DNA of 64,000 nt from JAOUEA01 sp040882605. GTDB taxonomy: Bacteria > Actinomycetota > UBA4738 > HRBIN12. The stretch's first letter is position 1. Every line of letters begins with the position of its first letter. Below the pieces are notes generated by a model, which worked only from the letters and a program-made list of their open reading frames with translations, was not told the origin of the DNA and ran no database searches. The stretch is taken from NCBI GenBank assembly GCA_040882605.1, contig JBBEAY010000017.1, forward strand, positions 1 to 64,000, given 5' to 3'. Made by a program: the position numbers and the translations under genes. This document shows positions 1 through 9,454 of this stretch, piece by piece.

Positions 1-77
1 CGTGCCCCTCTCCTTGTGGTGGGGGATTTCAGTTCGGGACTGGCTCGCGCGGGACGCTAACTGGCCCGTTCGGCTCG

Positions 78-106
78 TTGACGGCTCCCACTCGCCCTCC
101 TACGCT
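78..106 (+). promoter_or_regulatory. Sigma70-type promoter of the Rrf2 gene
   Basis: TTGACG at 78-83 and TACGCT at 101-106 are separated by exactly 17 bp and lie about 60 bp before the GTG start at 167. This predicts a leader of roughly 50 nt. The boxes are read directly; the transcription start is inferred. Confidence 0.6.
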
Positions 107-166
107 GACCCCAGGCCTCGGATCTGTTTCGGTCCTACGGCCTCTGATCGATCAGGAAGGCCGGCC

Positions 167-640
167 GTGCTGAAGGTTTCGCAGAAGCTCGAGTACGCCA
201 TGCGGGCGATGATCGAGCTCGCTCAGCGACGCGGCGAAGATGTGTTGGTGCCCGCTCGTGAGATCGCGGAACGTCAGCAGATCCCCGTGCGGTTCCTGGA
301 ACAGCAACTCGGCGCCCTGTCGAAGGCGGGGCTCGTCGAGAGCTTTCGAGGCGCGGGAGGAGGCTGTCGCCTCTCGCGCGAACCCGACCTCATCACCATG
401 GCTGAGATCGCCGACGCGATCGAAGGACAGATCTTTCCCATGTTCTGCCTCGAGCCCAGCGATCACACGTGCTTCCAGGACTCACGGTGTGGGCTGCAAG
501 GGTTCTGGGCCGATGTCGCCGGAGCCGTGCAACAGGTGTTCCGAGAAACGACGGTGGCGGACCTCGCGGCCCGCCACCGAGGTGTCGCTTCTGGACCGAC
601 GCTGATCGCTCCCGATCAGCTGCTTTCTCGCCTGAACTAG
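167..640 (+). CDS. Rrf2 family transcriptional regulator with three-cysteine Fe-S motif
   Basis: This 157-aa protein has the Rrf2 winged-helix domain at about residues 1-80 (LEYAMRAMIELAQR, then a recognition region around IPVRFLEQQLGALSKAGLV). A sensor segment follows with Cys94, Cys102 and Cys108 (CX7CX5C). In IscR, NsrR and RsrR three cysteines in this place hold an iron-sulfur cluster that senses cluster supply, nitric oxide or redox state, so the same role is likely here although the first spacing is longer than the usual CX5C. The frame is open from base 2, but GTG at 167 is chosen because AGGAAGG lies at 154-160 and the Rrf2 fold begins there. No isc or suf genes are adjacent, so the target is unknown. 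Confidence 0.85.
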   Translation: MLKVSQKLEYAMRAMIELAQRRGEDVLVPAREIAERQQIPVRFLEQQLGALSKAGLVESFRGAGGGCRLSREPDLITMAEIADAIEGQIFPMFCLEPSDHTCFQDSRCGLQGFWADVAGAVQQVFRETTVADLAARHRGVASGPTLIAPDQLLSRLN

Positions 641-644
641 CCGG

Positions 645-821
645 TTACGGTGCTGACCAGCCGCGAGCCTTAGCTGCATCCATGCTGAGGATCTTCGTGA
701 GCTTCGTGCTGCACACCGAGCACGTGCCCTGGGCGGCCGGGCGCCCGTTCTTCAGGGTCACGACCTGTCCCTCGAACTCGCGCTTCGCCCGGCACTTCAT
801 GCAATAGCCTTCGTCGGCCAT
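645..821 (-). CDS. DUF5679-like small zinc ribbon protein, 58 aa
   Basis: A 58-aa frame starts at ATG 821 behind a perfect AGGAGGT (827-833, 5 nt spacing) and stops at TAA 645, convergent with the Rrf2 gene 4 bp away. It begins MADEGYCMKCRAKREF and has two CXXC pairs, Cys7/Cys10 and Cys34/Cys37, around a VTLKNGRPAAQGTC core. This matches my recollection of DUF5679, a small treble-clef or zinc-ribbon family of Actinobacteria and Chloroflexi with no known function. Zinc binding is inferred from the cysteine pairs. The short length makes the gene easy to miss, but the Shine-Dalgarno and motif make it convincing. Confidence 0.82.
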   Translation of the reverse strand: MADEGYCMKCRAKREFEGQVVTLKNGRPAAQGTCSVCSTKLTKILSMDAAKARGWSAP

Positions 822-1035
822 CGCCTACCTCCTTTCGCCTGAGGCGGCCCTGGGCAGCCTCGCGGCCCGATGGTCGCCCCGAGAACCGCTCGGTGCAAGC
901 ACATTCCGTGCGCGTGACGTTCTCATCGCCTCGGCCACGACCGGCCGGTCCGAGCATCCGCGCCGGCTCGCACGGCCGGGGCCGCACGCGTACGATGCTG
1001 GCTCGCCCCGTTCGCGTCCCGCAACCGGAGGATCG

Positions 1036-2987
<1,952 letters not shown>

Positions 2988-2991
<4 letters not shown>

Positions 2992-3431
2992 GCATCGGGG
3001 CGGAGATGACCATCGACGAGCAGCTGTTCAACGGTTCCGAAGCAGCGTTCGTCAGCGTGGCTCGCACCGGGGCGCTCGCGACGACCTACCCCGACGGACG
3101 CCCCCACGTCGTGCCGATCTCCGCCGTGTTGGACCTTGACCGTCTCGTGTTCGCCACCGAGAGCGATACGCAGAAGGTCCGCAACATCGACGCGGACCCC
3201 AACGTGGCCATCTGCTTCGAGGAGTATCACGAGGACTGGTTGCAGCTGAAGCAGGTCATCGTGCACGGCGAGGCCTACATGCTCGATGCCGGATTCGAGT
3301 TCGAGCGGGACCGAACGCTGCTGTACGAGAAGTTCCCGCAGTACGAGTCGTCCTCGCCTATCGAAGAAGGATCGTCGGTGATCGTCGAGGTCCGGGTTGA
3401 CCGGGTCGTGAGCTGGGGCTTCGACGTCTGA
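2988..3431 (+). CDS. Pyridoxamine 5'-phosphate oxidase-like / F420-dependent split-barrel protein
   Basis: This 147-aa protein has the split beta-barrel pattern of the FMN/F420-binding PNPOx-like superfamily: ARTGALATTYPDGRPHVVPI near the N-terminus, then LVFATESDTQKVRNIDADPNVAI and a C-terminal VIVEVRVDRVVSWGFD strand. These enzymes are often F420H2-dependent reductases of unknown substrate in Actinobacteria. The listed GTG start overlaps the acsA stop (GTGA), suggesting coupled translation. ATG 3006, preceded by a GGGG run, is an alternative giving 141 aa. The cofactor (FMN, F420 or haem) cannot be decided from sequence. Confidence 0.75.
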
Positions 3432-3437
3432 ACCCGG

Positions 3438-5228
3438 TCACTGATGCCGGTGCATGAACTCCAACATGAGGTCGATGTGGCGGATCCGTTCCGCGACGTC
3501 GTTCGCGTGGTGGCCCCCCGGGTACAGGTGCACGTCGACCTCATGGCCGCGCACCCGCAACGCGTGCGCGTAGGTCATGATCTGCCCGAGCGGGCAACGG
3601 CTGTCGTGCTCGCCGGCGATGATCAACATCGGCGCCTTCACCCGGTCGACATAGGTCATCGGGTTGCGCTCGTGGAAGAGCTCGGGGACCTCCATCGGGG
3701 TGCCTCCCATCACGGCGACGTCCCAGGCCTGCAGTGACGGCGCGCTCTCGTAATGAGCCGCGACGGAATCGCCGACGGGGATGCCGGCGATGACACCCCG
3801 CCACCGATCGGGGTGCAGGCCTGCGTTGAGCGTCGCAAGGTAACCGCCCCACGACCACCCTTCGATGAAAACATGACCGGCGTCGACGAGCCCGCCCGCG
3901 ATCACGTGGTCCAGGCCTGCGTTGATGTCTTCGGATTCCGGGAACCCGACGTTGCCGTAAAGCGCCTGGCGGAACCGGCGCCCGTATCCCGTCGACCCCC
4001 GATAGTTCACGAGCAGCACGGCGTACCCTTCGTCGGCGAACGCCTGGCTGCGGGGCTCGAACGCGTCGGTGTTGTGGTAGTTCGGGCCGCCGTGCACCGA
4101 GACCACGGCCGGGTATGGCGGCTTGCCGTCGGGGCGTAGGAACCACCCCTGGATGCGCTGTCCAGCTGGGTTCTCGAACCACACCGGCGCCCAGGGCCGG
4201 CCCTCGGGTGGCGCCTCGGCGATGGCGAGGACCTTGGCCTCGGTGGAAGCATCGCGCCACGAGGGTGGCCGCACGCCGCTCTCGTGATGGAACCACACCG
4301 CACCATCGGGCCTTACGCCCGCCCCATCGATCGTGCCGCTCGCCCCGGCCACCTGGGTGAGGTCGCCACCGATGAGGTCGAGGCGCACGAGGCCGTGGAC
4401 CGCGAGGTGGTCGTGGTGCAGCAGCAAGGCGGTTGCATCGGGGAACCAGTCGGCCAGAGTCACGGCGCCCGGAAGATCGAGATCCAGCGGCGTGGGATCA
4501 CCGTCGCGGGGCGACCACAGATAGGGTCGCGCGAACCCCTCGATCTCGCGGAGCACGACCAGCCGGTCGTCGCCCGGGATCGGGGACCAGCCTGCCGCGA
4601 CGACCGCCATGCCCTCGTCGGCGACCTCGCCGACGGTCTCGCCGGTATGAGCGTCGAGCACGCGAACCGCGGGGTTCTCGATGTTCGATCCCTCCGCGTG
4701 CCAGATGGCGATCAGCGAGCCGTCGGCGGAAAGGCCTCCCGGGCCTTGGAGCCAATCCTGACCCACCCCGGCGGGCTGCACATGGCTGTAGAGCTCGCTG
4801 ACCGGACCCGCCCCGTGACGCACCACGACGCGATAGCTCTCGTCGTCGGAGAAGCCGGCCGCGGTCGAGCCAGTCACGAGCGAGAGTCCCGACATCCACA
4901 TATCGGGCAGCTCCGGGAACAGCGGGAACGCTCCCCCCACCTCGCCCGGCTCGAACGGCGTCACCATCCAGCGGCCGCGCTCGTCGCCCTCTGGATCGAG
5001 CCACCAGACGACGCCGGTCCCGTCGGGGGTGATGTGCGCTTCCTCGGCGCCGACTCCCCCACTCGAGGCCTGCCGACGCTCGCCGGTGTCGAGATCCCAC
5101 GACCACGCCTGGGAGGCGCCGCTCTCGGTCGAGACGATGGCGAGACGGTGCGGGCTGGTTGCGCTCCAACTGACCTCACCGACCGTCGGCGTCGTCAGGC
5201 GTCGTCTCCAGTTCGTGGTGGTGTCCAC
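3438..5228 (-). CDS. S9 family peptidase (prolyl oligopeptidase-like)
   Basis: This is a 596-aa serine peptidase or acylaminoacyl peptidase. An N-terminal beta-propeller of about 330 residues with WSPIPGDDRLVVL-like blades precedes an alpha/beta hydrolase domain. The nucleophile is Ser459 in GWSWGG, the acid lies in AGEHDSRCPLG and the histidine in YPGGHHAND. The frame is open to 5414, but that would run into the groEL promoter and CIRCE. GTG 5228 is preferred, with GAGGGGAC just upstream and the propeller starting there. No signal peptide is seen, so it is probably cytoplasmic. It is convergent with the split-barrel gene 6 bp away. Confidence 0.85.
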   Translation of the reverse strand: MDTTTNWRRRLTTPTVGEVSWSATSPHRLAIVSTESGASQAWSWDLDTGERRQASSGGVGAEEAHITPDGTGVVWWLDPEGDERGRWMVTPFEPGEVGGAFPLFPELPDMWMSGLSLVTGSTAAGFSDDESYRVVVRHGAGPVSELYSHVQPAGVGQDWLQGPGGLSADGSLIAIWHAEGSNIENPAVRVLDAHTGETVGEVADEGMAVVAAGWSPIPGDDRLVVLREIEGFARPYLWSPRDGDPTPLDLDLPGAVTLADWFPDATALLLHHDHLAVHGLVRLDLIGGDLTQVAGASGTIDGAGVRPDGAVWFHHESGVRPPSWRDASTEAKVLAIAEAPPEGRPWAPVWFENPAGQRIQGWFLRPDGKPPYPAVVSVHGGPNYHNTDAFEPRSQAFADEGYAVLLVNYRGSTGYGRRFRQALYGNVGFPESEDINAGLDHVIAGGLVDAGHVFIEGWSWGGYLATLNAGLHPDRWRGVIAGIPVGDSVAAHYESAPSLQAWDVAVMGGTPMEVPELFHERNPMTYVDRVKAPMLIIAGEHDSRCPLGQIMTYAHALRVRGHEVDVHLYPGGHHANDVAERIRHIDLMLEFMHRHQ

Positions 5229-5299
5229 GCGTTGTCCCCTCGATCCGGCGAGAGGGAGCCTACCCCGGCGCGTCGCCGGGGACTTCCCGCCCTGAGCCG

Positions 5300-5330
5300 T
5301 TGTCACGTGCCGGCTCTTTGCGGCTACAAT
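5300..5330 (+). promoter_or_regulatory. groEL promoter
   Basis: TTGTCA (5300-5305) and TACAAT (5325-5330) lie directly upstream of CIRCE. The spacing is 19 bp, longer than ideal, but the position is where a sigma70 promoter must be for HrcA to block it. Confidence 0.6.
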
Positions 5331-5332
5331 CG

Positions 5333-5359
5333 TTAGCACTCGGCACCCTCGAGTGCTAG
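5333..5359 (+). promoter_or_regulatory. CIRCE operator (HrcA binding site)
   Basis: TTAGCACTC (5333-5341), a 9-bp spacer, then GAGTGCTAG (5351-5359). This matches the CIRCE consensus of two 9-bp arms with 9 bp between them; only the last base differs (G for A). It lies 3 bp after the -10 box and 75 bp before groEL, so HrcA repression with heat-shock induction is expected. hrcA itself is not in the window. Confidence 0.95.
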
Positions 5360-5434
5360 CAGTCGGGAACCGAGGCTGAGAACGCCACGGACCATCCGCC
5401 ACCGAAACGGCCATGAGCCAAGAAAGGAGAAGGG

Positions 5435-7060
5435 ATGGCAGCGAAGATCATCTCTTTCGACGAGGACGCGAGGCGTTCGCTCGAGCGGGGCATGGACCAG
5501 CTCGCCAACGCCGTCAAGATCACGCTCGGTCCCAAGGGCCGCAACGTGGTCCTCGAGAAGAAGTGGGGCGCCCCCACGATCACGAACGACGGTGTCTCGA
5601 TCGCCAAGGAGATCGAGCTCGACGACCCTCAGGAAAAGATCGGCGCTGAGCTGGTCAAAGAGGTCGCCAAGAAGACCGACGACGTTGCCGGTGACGGCAC
5701 GACGACCGCTACGGTGCTCGCACAGGCGATCATCAAAGAGGGCCTGCGTAACGTCGCAGCCGGCGCCAATCCGATGAGTCTCAAGCGCGGCATCGAGCGG
5801 GCCACCGAGCTGGCTGTCGAGTCCATCAGGAACCAGTCCAAGGAGGTCGACGACAAGGCGCAGATCGCCAACGTCGGCGCCATCTCCGCGGCCGACCCCG
5901 AGATCGGAGCCACGATCGCCGAGGCGGTCGACAAGGTCGGCAAGGACGGCGTCATCACCGTCGAGGAATCGAACACCTTCGGCATGGAGCTCGACTTCGT
6001 TGAGGGCATGCGTTTCGACAAGGGCTACATCTCGCCCTACTTCGTGACCGACTCCGAGCGCATGGAAGCCGTACTTGAGGACCCGTACATCCTGATCGCC
6101 AACTCGAAGATCTCGGCCGTGAAGGACCTGCTGCCGGTGCTCGAGAAGGTCATGCAGGCCGGCAAGCCGGTACTGATCCTGGCCGAGGACGTCGAGGGCG
6201 AGGCCCTCGCGACCCTGGTGGTCAACAAGATCCGCGGCACCTTCCGCAGCGCCGCGGTCAAGGCCCCCGGGTTCGGCGATCGCCGAAAGGCCATGTTGCA
6301 GGACATCGCGGTGCTCGCCGGTGGCACGGTCATCTCCGAGGAGGTCGGCCTGAAGCTCGAGAACGCCACGCTCGACCTGCTCGGCACCGCCCGTAAGGTC
6401 ATCGTCACCAAGGACGAGACCACGATCGTGGAAGGCGCGGGCAAGGACGAGGACGTCCAGGGCCGCATCAACCAGATCAAGTCTGAGATCGAGAAGACCG
6501 ACTCCGATTACGACCGCGAGAAGCTGCAAGAGCGGCTGGCGAAACTCTCGGGTGGTGTGGCGGTCATCAAGGTCGGCGCGGCAACCGAGGTCGAGCTCAA
6601 GGAGAAGAAGCACCGCATCGAAGACGCGGTGCAGTCGACCAAGGCTGCGGTCGAAGAGGGCATCGTTCCCGGTGGTGGCGTCGCGTTGCTGAACGCGCAG
6701 ACGGCGCTCGACAAGGTCGATCTCGAGGGTGACGAGCTCACGGGCGCCAACATCGTGCGGCGCGCGCTCGAGGAGCCGATCAAGCAGATCGCCGTTAACG
6801 CCGGCCTCGAAGGCGGGGTCATCGTCGAGAAGGTGCGCGCGCTCGACCCGGGCTACGGGTTGAACGCGGCCACCGATGAGTACGGCGACATGGTGAAGTT
6901 CGGTGTGATCGACCCGACCAAGGTCACGCGTTCTGCGCTGCAGAACGCCGCGTCGATCGCTGCATTGTTCCTGACGACGCAAGCCATCGTTGCCGAGAAG
7001 CCCGAGAAGGCGCCGGCCATGCCCGCAGGTGGCATGCCGGGCGGTGACATGGACTTCTGA
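5435..7060 (+). CDS. groEL: Chaperonin GroEL (60 kDa)
   Basis: The 541-aa subunit of the double-ring folding chamber is complete: MAAKIISFDEDARRSLERG, the ATP site LGPKGRNVVLEKKWGAP and DVAGDGTTTATVLA, and a flexible C-terminal GGMPGGDMDF. GGM tails line the folding cavity in housekeeping GroELs. The Shine-Dalgarno is AGGAGAAGGG just before ATG 5435. No groES precedes it, so this is a monocistronic groEL; actinobacteria commonly have a second groESL operon. CIRCE upstream gives HrcA control and a GC hairpin follows. A GroES-like gene lies about 5.6 kb downstream on the other strand. Confidence 0.97.
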   Translation: MAAKIISFDEDARRSLERGMDQLANAVKITLGPKGRNVVLEKKWGAPTITNDGVSIAKEIELDDPQEKIGAELVKEVAKKTDDVAGDGTTTATVLAQAIIKEGLRNVAAGANPMSLKRGIERATELAVESIRNQSKEVDDKAQIANVGAISAADPEIGATIAEAVDKVGKDGVITVEESNTFGMELDFVEGMRFDKGYISPYFVTDSERMEAVLEDPYILIANSKISAVKDLLPVLEKVMQAGKPVLILAEDVEGEALATLVVNKIRGTFRSAAVKAPGFGDRRKAMLQDIAVLAGGTVISEEVGLKLENATLDLLGTARKVIVTKDETTIVEGAGKDEDVQGRINQIKSEIEKTDSDYDREKLQERLAKLSGGVAVIKVGAATEVELKEKKHRIEDAVQSTKAAVEEGIVPGGGVALLNAQTALDKVDLEGDELTGANIVRRALEEPIKQIAVNAGLEGGVIVEKVRALDPGYGLNAATDEYGDMVKFGVIDPTKVTRSALQNAASIAALFLTTQAIVAEKPEKAPAMPAGGMPGGDMDF

Positions 7061-7090
7061 GCCTCACCGGCAGAGCACACGCGCGTCGTG

Positions 7091-7114
7091 ACGGGGCCCC
7101 TCCGGGGGCCCCGT
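7091..7114 (+). terminator. GC-rich hairpin terminator after groEL
   Basis: ACGGGGCCC (7091-7099) pairs with GGGCCCCGT (7106-7114) across a 6-nt loop, 30 bp after the groEL stop. There is no strong T-run, as is common in high-GC genomes. Confidence 0.7.
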
Positions 7115-7215
7115 TCGCATCTTCGTCCGGCCGCTGTCTCGGCCTGGTTTGCCTGGTTTGACCTCGTGCCCGGCCGTCGGGAGGATGATCCACAGGAGCG
7201 AGGGACGCGGACGAT

Positions 7216-8859
7216 ATGACAGACCGCATCAACCCTTCTTCGCTCGGTGTGCTGAGGACCGCGCTCGCGAACCGTTCGCTCAAGCGGGCGCTGGTGGCGT
7301 TCCTGCTCTTCAACACACAGGAGTTCGCCGTCTGGGTCGCCGTCGCCGTCTACGCCTTCCAGCAGGGGGGCGCGGCTGAGTCTGGAGGGGTGCTGGTGCT
7401 GCAGCTGGTGCCCGCGGCGATCGTGGCGCCTCTCGCCTCGGTGCTCGCCGACCGGATCCCACGGTCGCGGGCGTTGGTGTTCGGGTACGGCCTGCAGACC
7501 GTCGCGAACGTCCTGCTCGGTCTCGGCCTCGTCTACGCACCTGCGCCGGTTGCCTACGCGGGCGCCGTCTTCGCGGCATGTGCGATCACGCTGACGAGAC
7601 CGGCGCACAACGCGATCCTGCCGCAGCTTTCCGAGACACCGGGCGAGCTCACCGCCGCCAACGCCGCCTCGAGCACGATGGATGGGCTCGGCACGTTGAT
7701 CGGTCCGCTCGCCGGAGCCGTCGTCATGCGCTCCTACGGCCCTGGTGGTGTAGTGCTATCGATGACGGTCGTTTCCGCGGCAGCGGCTTTCATCGCACTT
7801 GGTGTTCGTGTCTCGCACAGGGATGAGGGCGATGCTCACGAGCACGTTGGAACGTTCCTCTCTCACGCGATGGGCGGGCTGCGTCAGGCCCGGGCGGAAC
7901 CCGACGTGGCGACCCTGCTCGGCGTCGGGGGGGTGCAGTTCGTCATGGTGGGCATGCTGGACGTCTTCTTCGCCCTTCTCGCGATCGACGTGCTGGGAGG
8001 CGGCGAAGCTGGAGCAGGGGTGTTGGCCGGCGGGTTCGGCCTCGGGCTCTTGGTCGGAGCGGCGGGAGCCGTGACCCTGGTCGGTGTCCATCGACTCGCT
8101 CCCGCGGTATTGGGCGCCCTGGTGGGATCGGGCGCGGCCCTCGCAGGCCTGGCCTTGGCGTCGTCGATGCCGATCGCCGTGTTCGTGCTCGCCGCGTGTG
8201 GCGGCACGATCGGCCTGTTCGCCGTTGCGAGCCGTACGCTCCTGCAGCGTCGCGCCGACGACGTCGTGCTCGCCAGGGTGTTCGGTCTCGAAGAGGCGAT
8301 GCAGATGATCGGGCTCGCGGTCGGATCGGCCGCCGCGCCAATGCTCGTCTCGTTCTTCGGCGCCGTAGGCGCCCTCGCGGCGGCCGGCGGGTTCCTCGTT
8401 CTCGTGGCCATCGCCGCGTGGCCGCGGCTCCGCCGGATCGATGCGGTTGCCGAGGGCCCGGGTCCGGAGTTCGATCTGCTCCGACGCGTCTCGATCTTCG
8501 CTCCACTGCCGCAACATGTGCAGGAGCAACTCGCCAGGCACCTCACCTCGTTCCGAGTGCCGGCAGGGGGGGTCGTGATCCGGGAGGGCGAGCCGGGCGA
8601 CCGTTTCTACCTGATCCGCGACGGCAGGATGACCGTCACCAAACGCGACCGACGCGTCGCCGAGCTTGGACCGGGTGACTACTTCGGCGAGATAGCACTG
8701 CTGCGCGACGTGCCGCGGACCGCGACGGTCACCGCGGTCGATGTCGTGGATCTGCTGGCTCTCGAGCGCGCCGTGTTCTTGTCGGGGGTTACCGGCTCGG
8801 CGCCAAGTCGGGAGCGGATCGACGAAGAGATCGAGCGACGACTCTCCGACGGCGACTGA
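7216..8859 (+). CDS. MFS transporter fused to a C-terminal cyclic-nucleotide-binding domain
   Basis: This 547-aa protein has about 12 hydrophobic segments within residues 25-405 (for example LVAFLLFNTQEFAVWVAVAV near the start). A cytoplasmic Crp-type sensor domain follows at about 415-535: FDLLRRVSIFAPLPQHVQ, the VIREGEPGDRFYLIRDG strand, and the phosphate-binding cassette FGEIALLRDVPRTATV at 490-505. The cassette keeps the Gly-Glu and Arg used to grip cAMP or cGMP. MFS-cNMP fusions are known in actinobacteria without an assigned substrate. The domain probably gates transport by nucleotide level, which is inference. It sits between two hairpins and looks monocistronic. Confidence 0.85.
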   Translation: MTDRINPSSLGVLRTALANRSLKRALVAFLLFNTQEFAVWVAVAVYAFQQGGAAESGGVLVLQLVPAAIVAPLASVLADRIPRSRALVFGYGLQTVANVLLGLGLVYAPAPVAYAGAVFAACAITLTRPAHNAILPQLSETPGELTAANAASSTMDGLGTLIGPLAGAVVMRSYGPGGVVLSMTVVSAAAAFIALGVRVSHRDEGDAHEHVGTFLSHAMGGLRQARAEPDVATLLGVGGVQFVMVGMLDVFFALLAIDVLGGGEAGAGVLAGGFGLGLLVGAAGAVTLVGVHRLAPAVLGALVGSGAALAGLALASSMPIAVFVLAACGGTIGLFAVASRTLLQRRADDVVLARVFGLEEAMQMIGLAVGSAAAPMLVSFFGAVGALAAAGGFLVLVAIAAWPRLRRIDAVAEGPGPEFDLLRRVSIFAPLPQHVQEQLARHLTSFRVPAGGVVIREGEPGDRFYLIRDGRMTVTKRDRRVAELGPGDYFGEIALLRDVPRTATVTAVDVVDLLALERAVFLSGVTGSAPSRERIDEEIERRLSDGD

Positions 8860-8952
8860 GGAGCATGCCTTGGCTGTCACACAACCGCAACACGGCGGGG
8901 CGAACCGGGCGCCGGGCCGAACCGAAGCAAGGGTGGAGTCCCCTCTCCGACA

Positions 8953-8987
8953 GAGAAGGCCTCGGGCCCCCCGCCCGGGGCCTTCTC
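8953..8987 (+). terminator. Strong hairpin terminator
   Basis: GAGAAGGCC (8953-8961) pairs with GGCCTTCTC (8979-8987), with a further GGGC/GCCC pairing inside. It lies about 95 bp after the MFS-cNMP gene and 69 bp before the thioesterase ATG. Confidence 0.7.
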
Positions 8988-9055
8988 CCATGTTCGGGGT
9001 CGGCCCGACCCCTTCGGTGTACGAGCCCACGTCGTGGCGTGGCACGATGTGGGCC

Positions 9056-9451
9056 ATGCAAGAGGTCAGGCTCCGCATCCGTTGGCGCGACATGGACAAC
9101 TACGGCCACGTCAACAACGCCGTCTATCTGAACTACCTCGAGGAATGCCGTGATCGCATGGTCGAGACGCTGTTCGGGTCCGAAGAGGCCTGGAACTTCG
9201 TGCTTGCGCATGTCGGTGTCGACTTCCGCAACCAGCTCACGCAGGCAGACGGTGAGGTGATCGTTCGCTGCGAGGTCGTGAGCTTCGGGCGCTCGAGCAT
9301 CCGCACCCGCGAGGGGATCGTCAAGGTCGACGGCACCCTCGCGGCCGAAGCCGAAGCGGTGATCGTCCCACGTGCTGCGGGCGAGCCGGCGAGCCGTCCT
9401 CTCACCGATGAGGAGCGAGCGATGCTGCAGGCGGCGGTCGACGCGCCGTGA
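9056..9451 (+). CDS. Acyl-CoA thioesterase, 4HBT/YbgC-FadM type hotdog fold
   Basis: This 131-aa single hotdog domain begins MQEVRLRIRWRDMDNYGHVN. The RWRDMDNYGHVNNAVYLNYLE block carries the catalytic Asp and the helix-forming HVNN segment of 4-hydroxybenzoyl-CoA-type thioesterases, which hydrolyse acyl-CoA to acid and CoA. The open frame extends well upstream through a terminator hairpin, so the start must be internal. ATG 9056 fits the domain; ATG 9047, three codons earlier, is an alternative. Substrate chain type cannot be read from sequence. Confidence 0.85.
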   Translation: MQEVRLRIRWRDMDNYGHVNNAVYLNYLEECRDRMVETLFGSEEAWNFVLAHVGVDFRNQLTQADGEVIVRCEVVSFGRSSIRTREGIVKVDGTLAAEAEAVIVPRAAGEPASRPLTDEERAMLQAAVDAP

Positions 9452-9454
9452 CGA

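Noticed and set aside
5333..6982. A 549-codon open frame on the minus strand across groEL
   Set aside because: It is antisense to a perfect groEL and follows from third-position GC bias. Its sequence is compositional (RR, DDL and VL repeats) with no family match.
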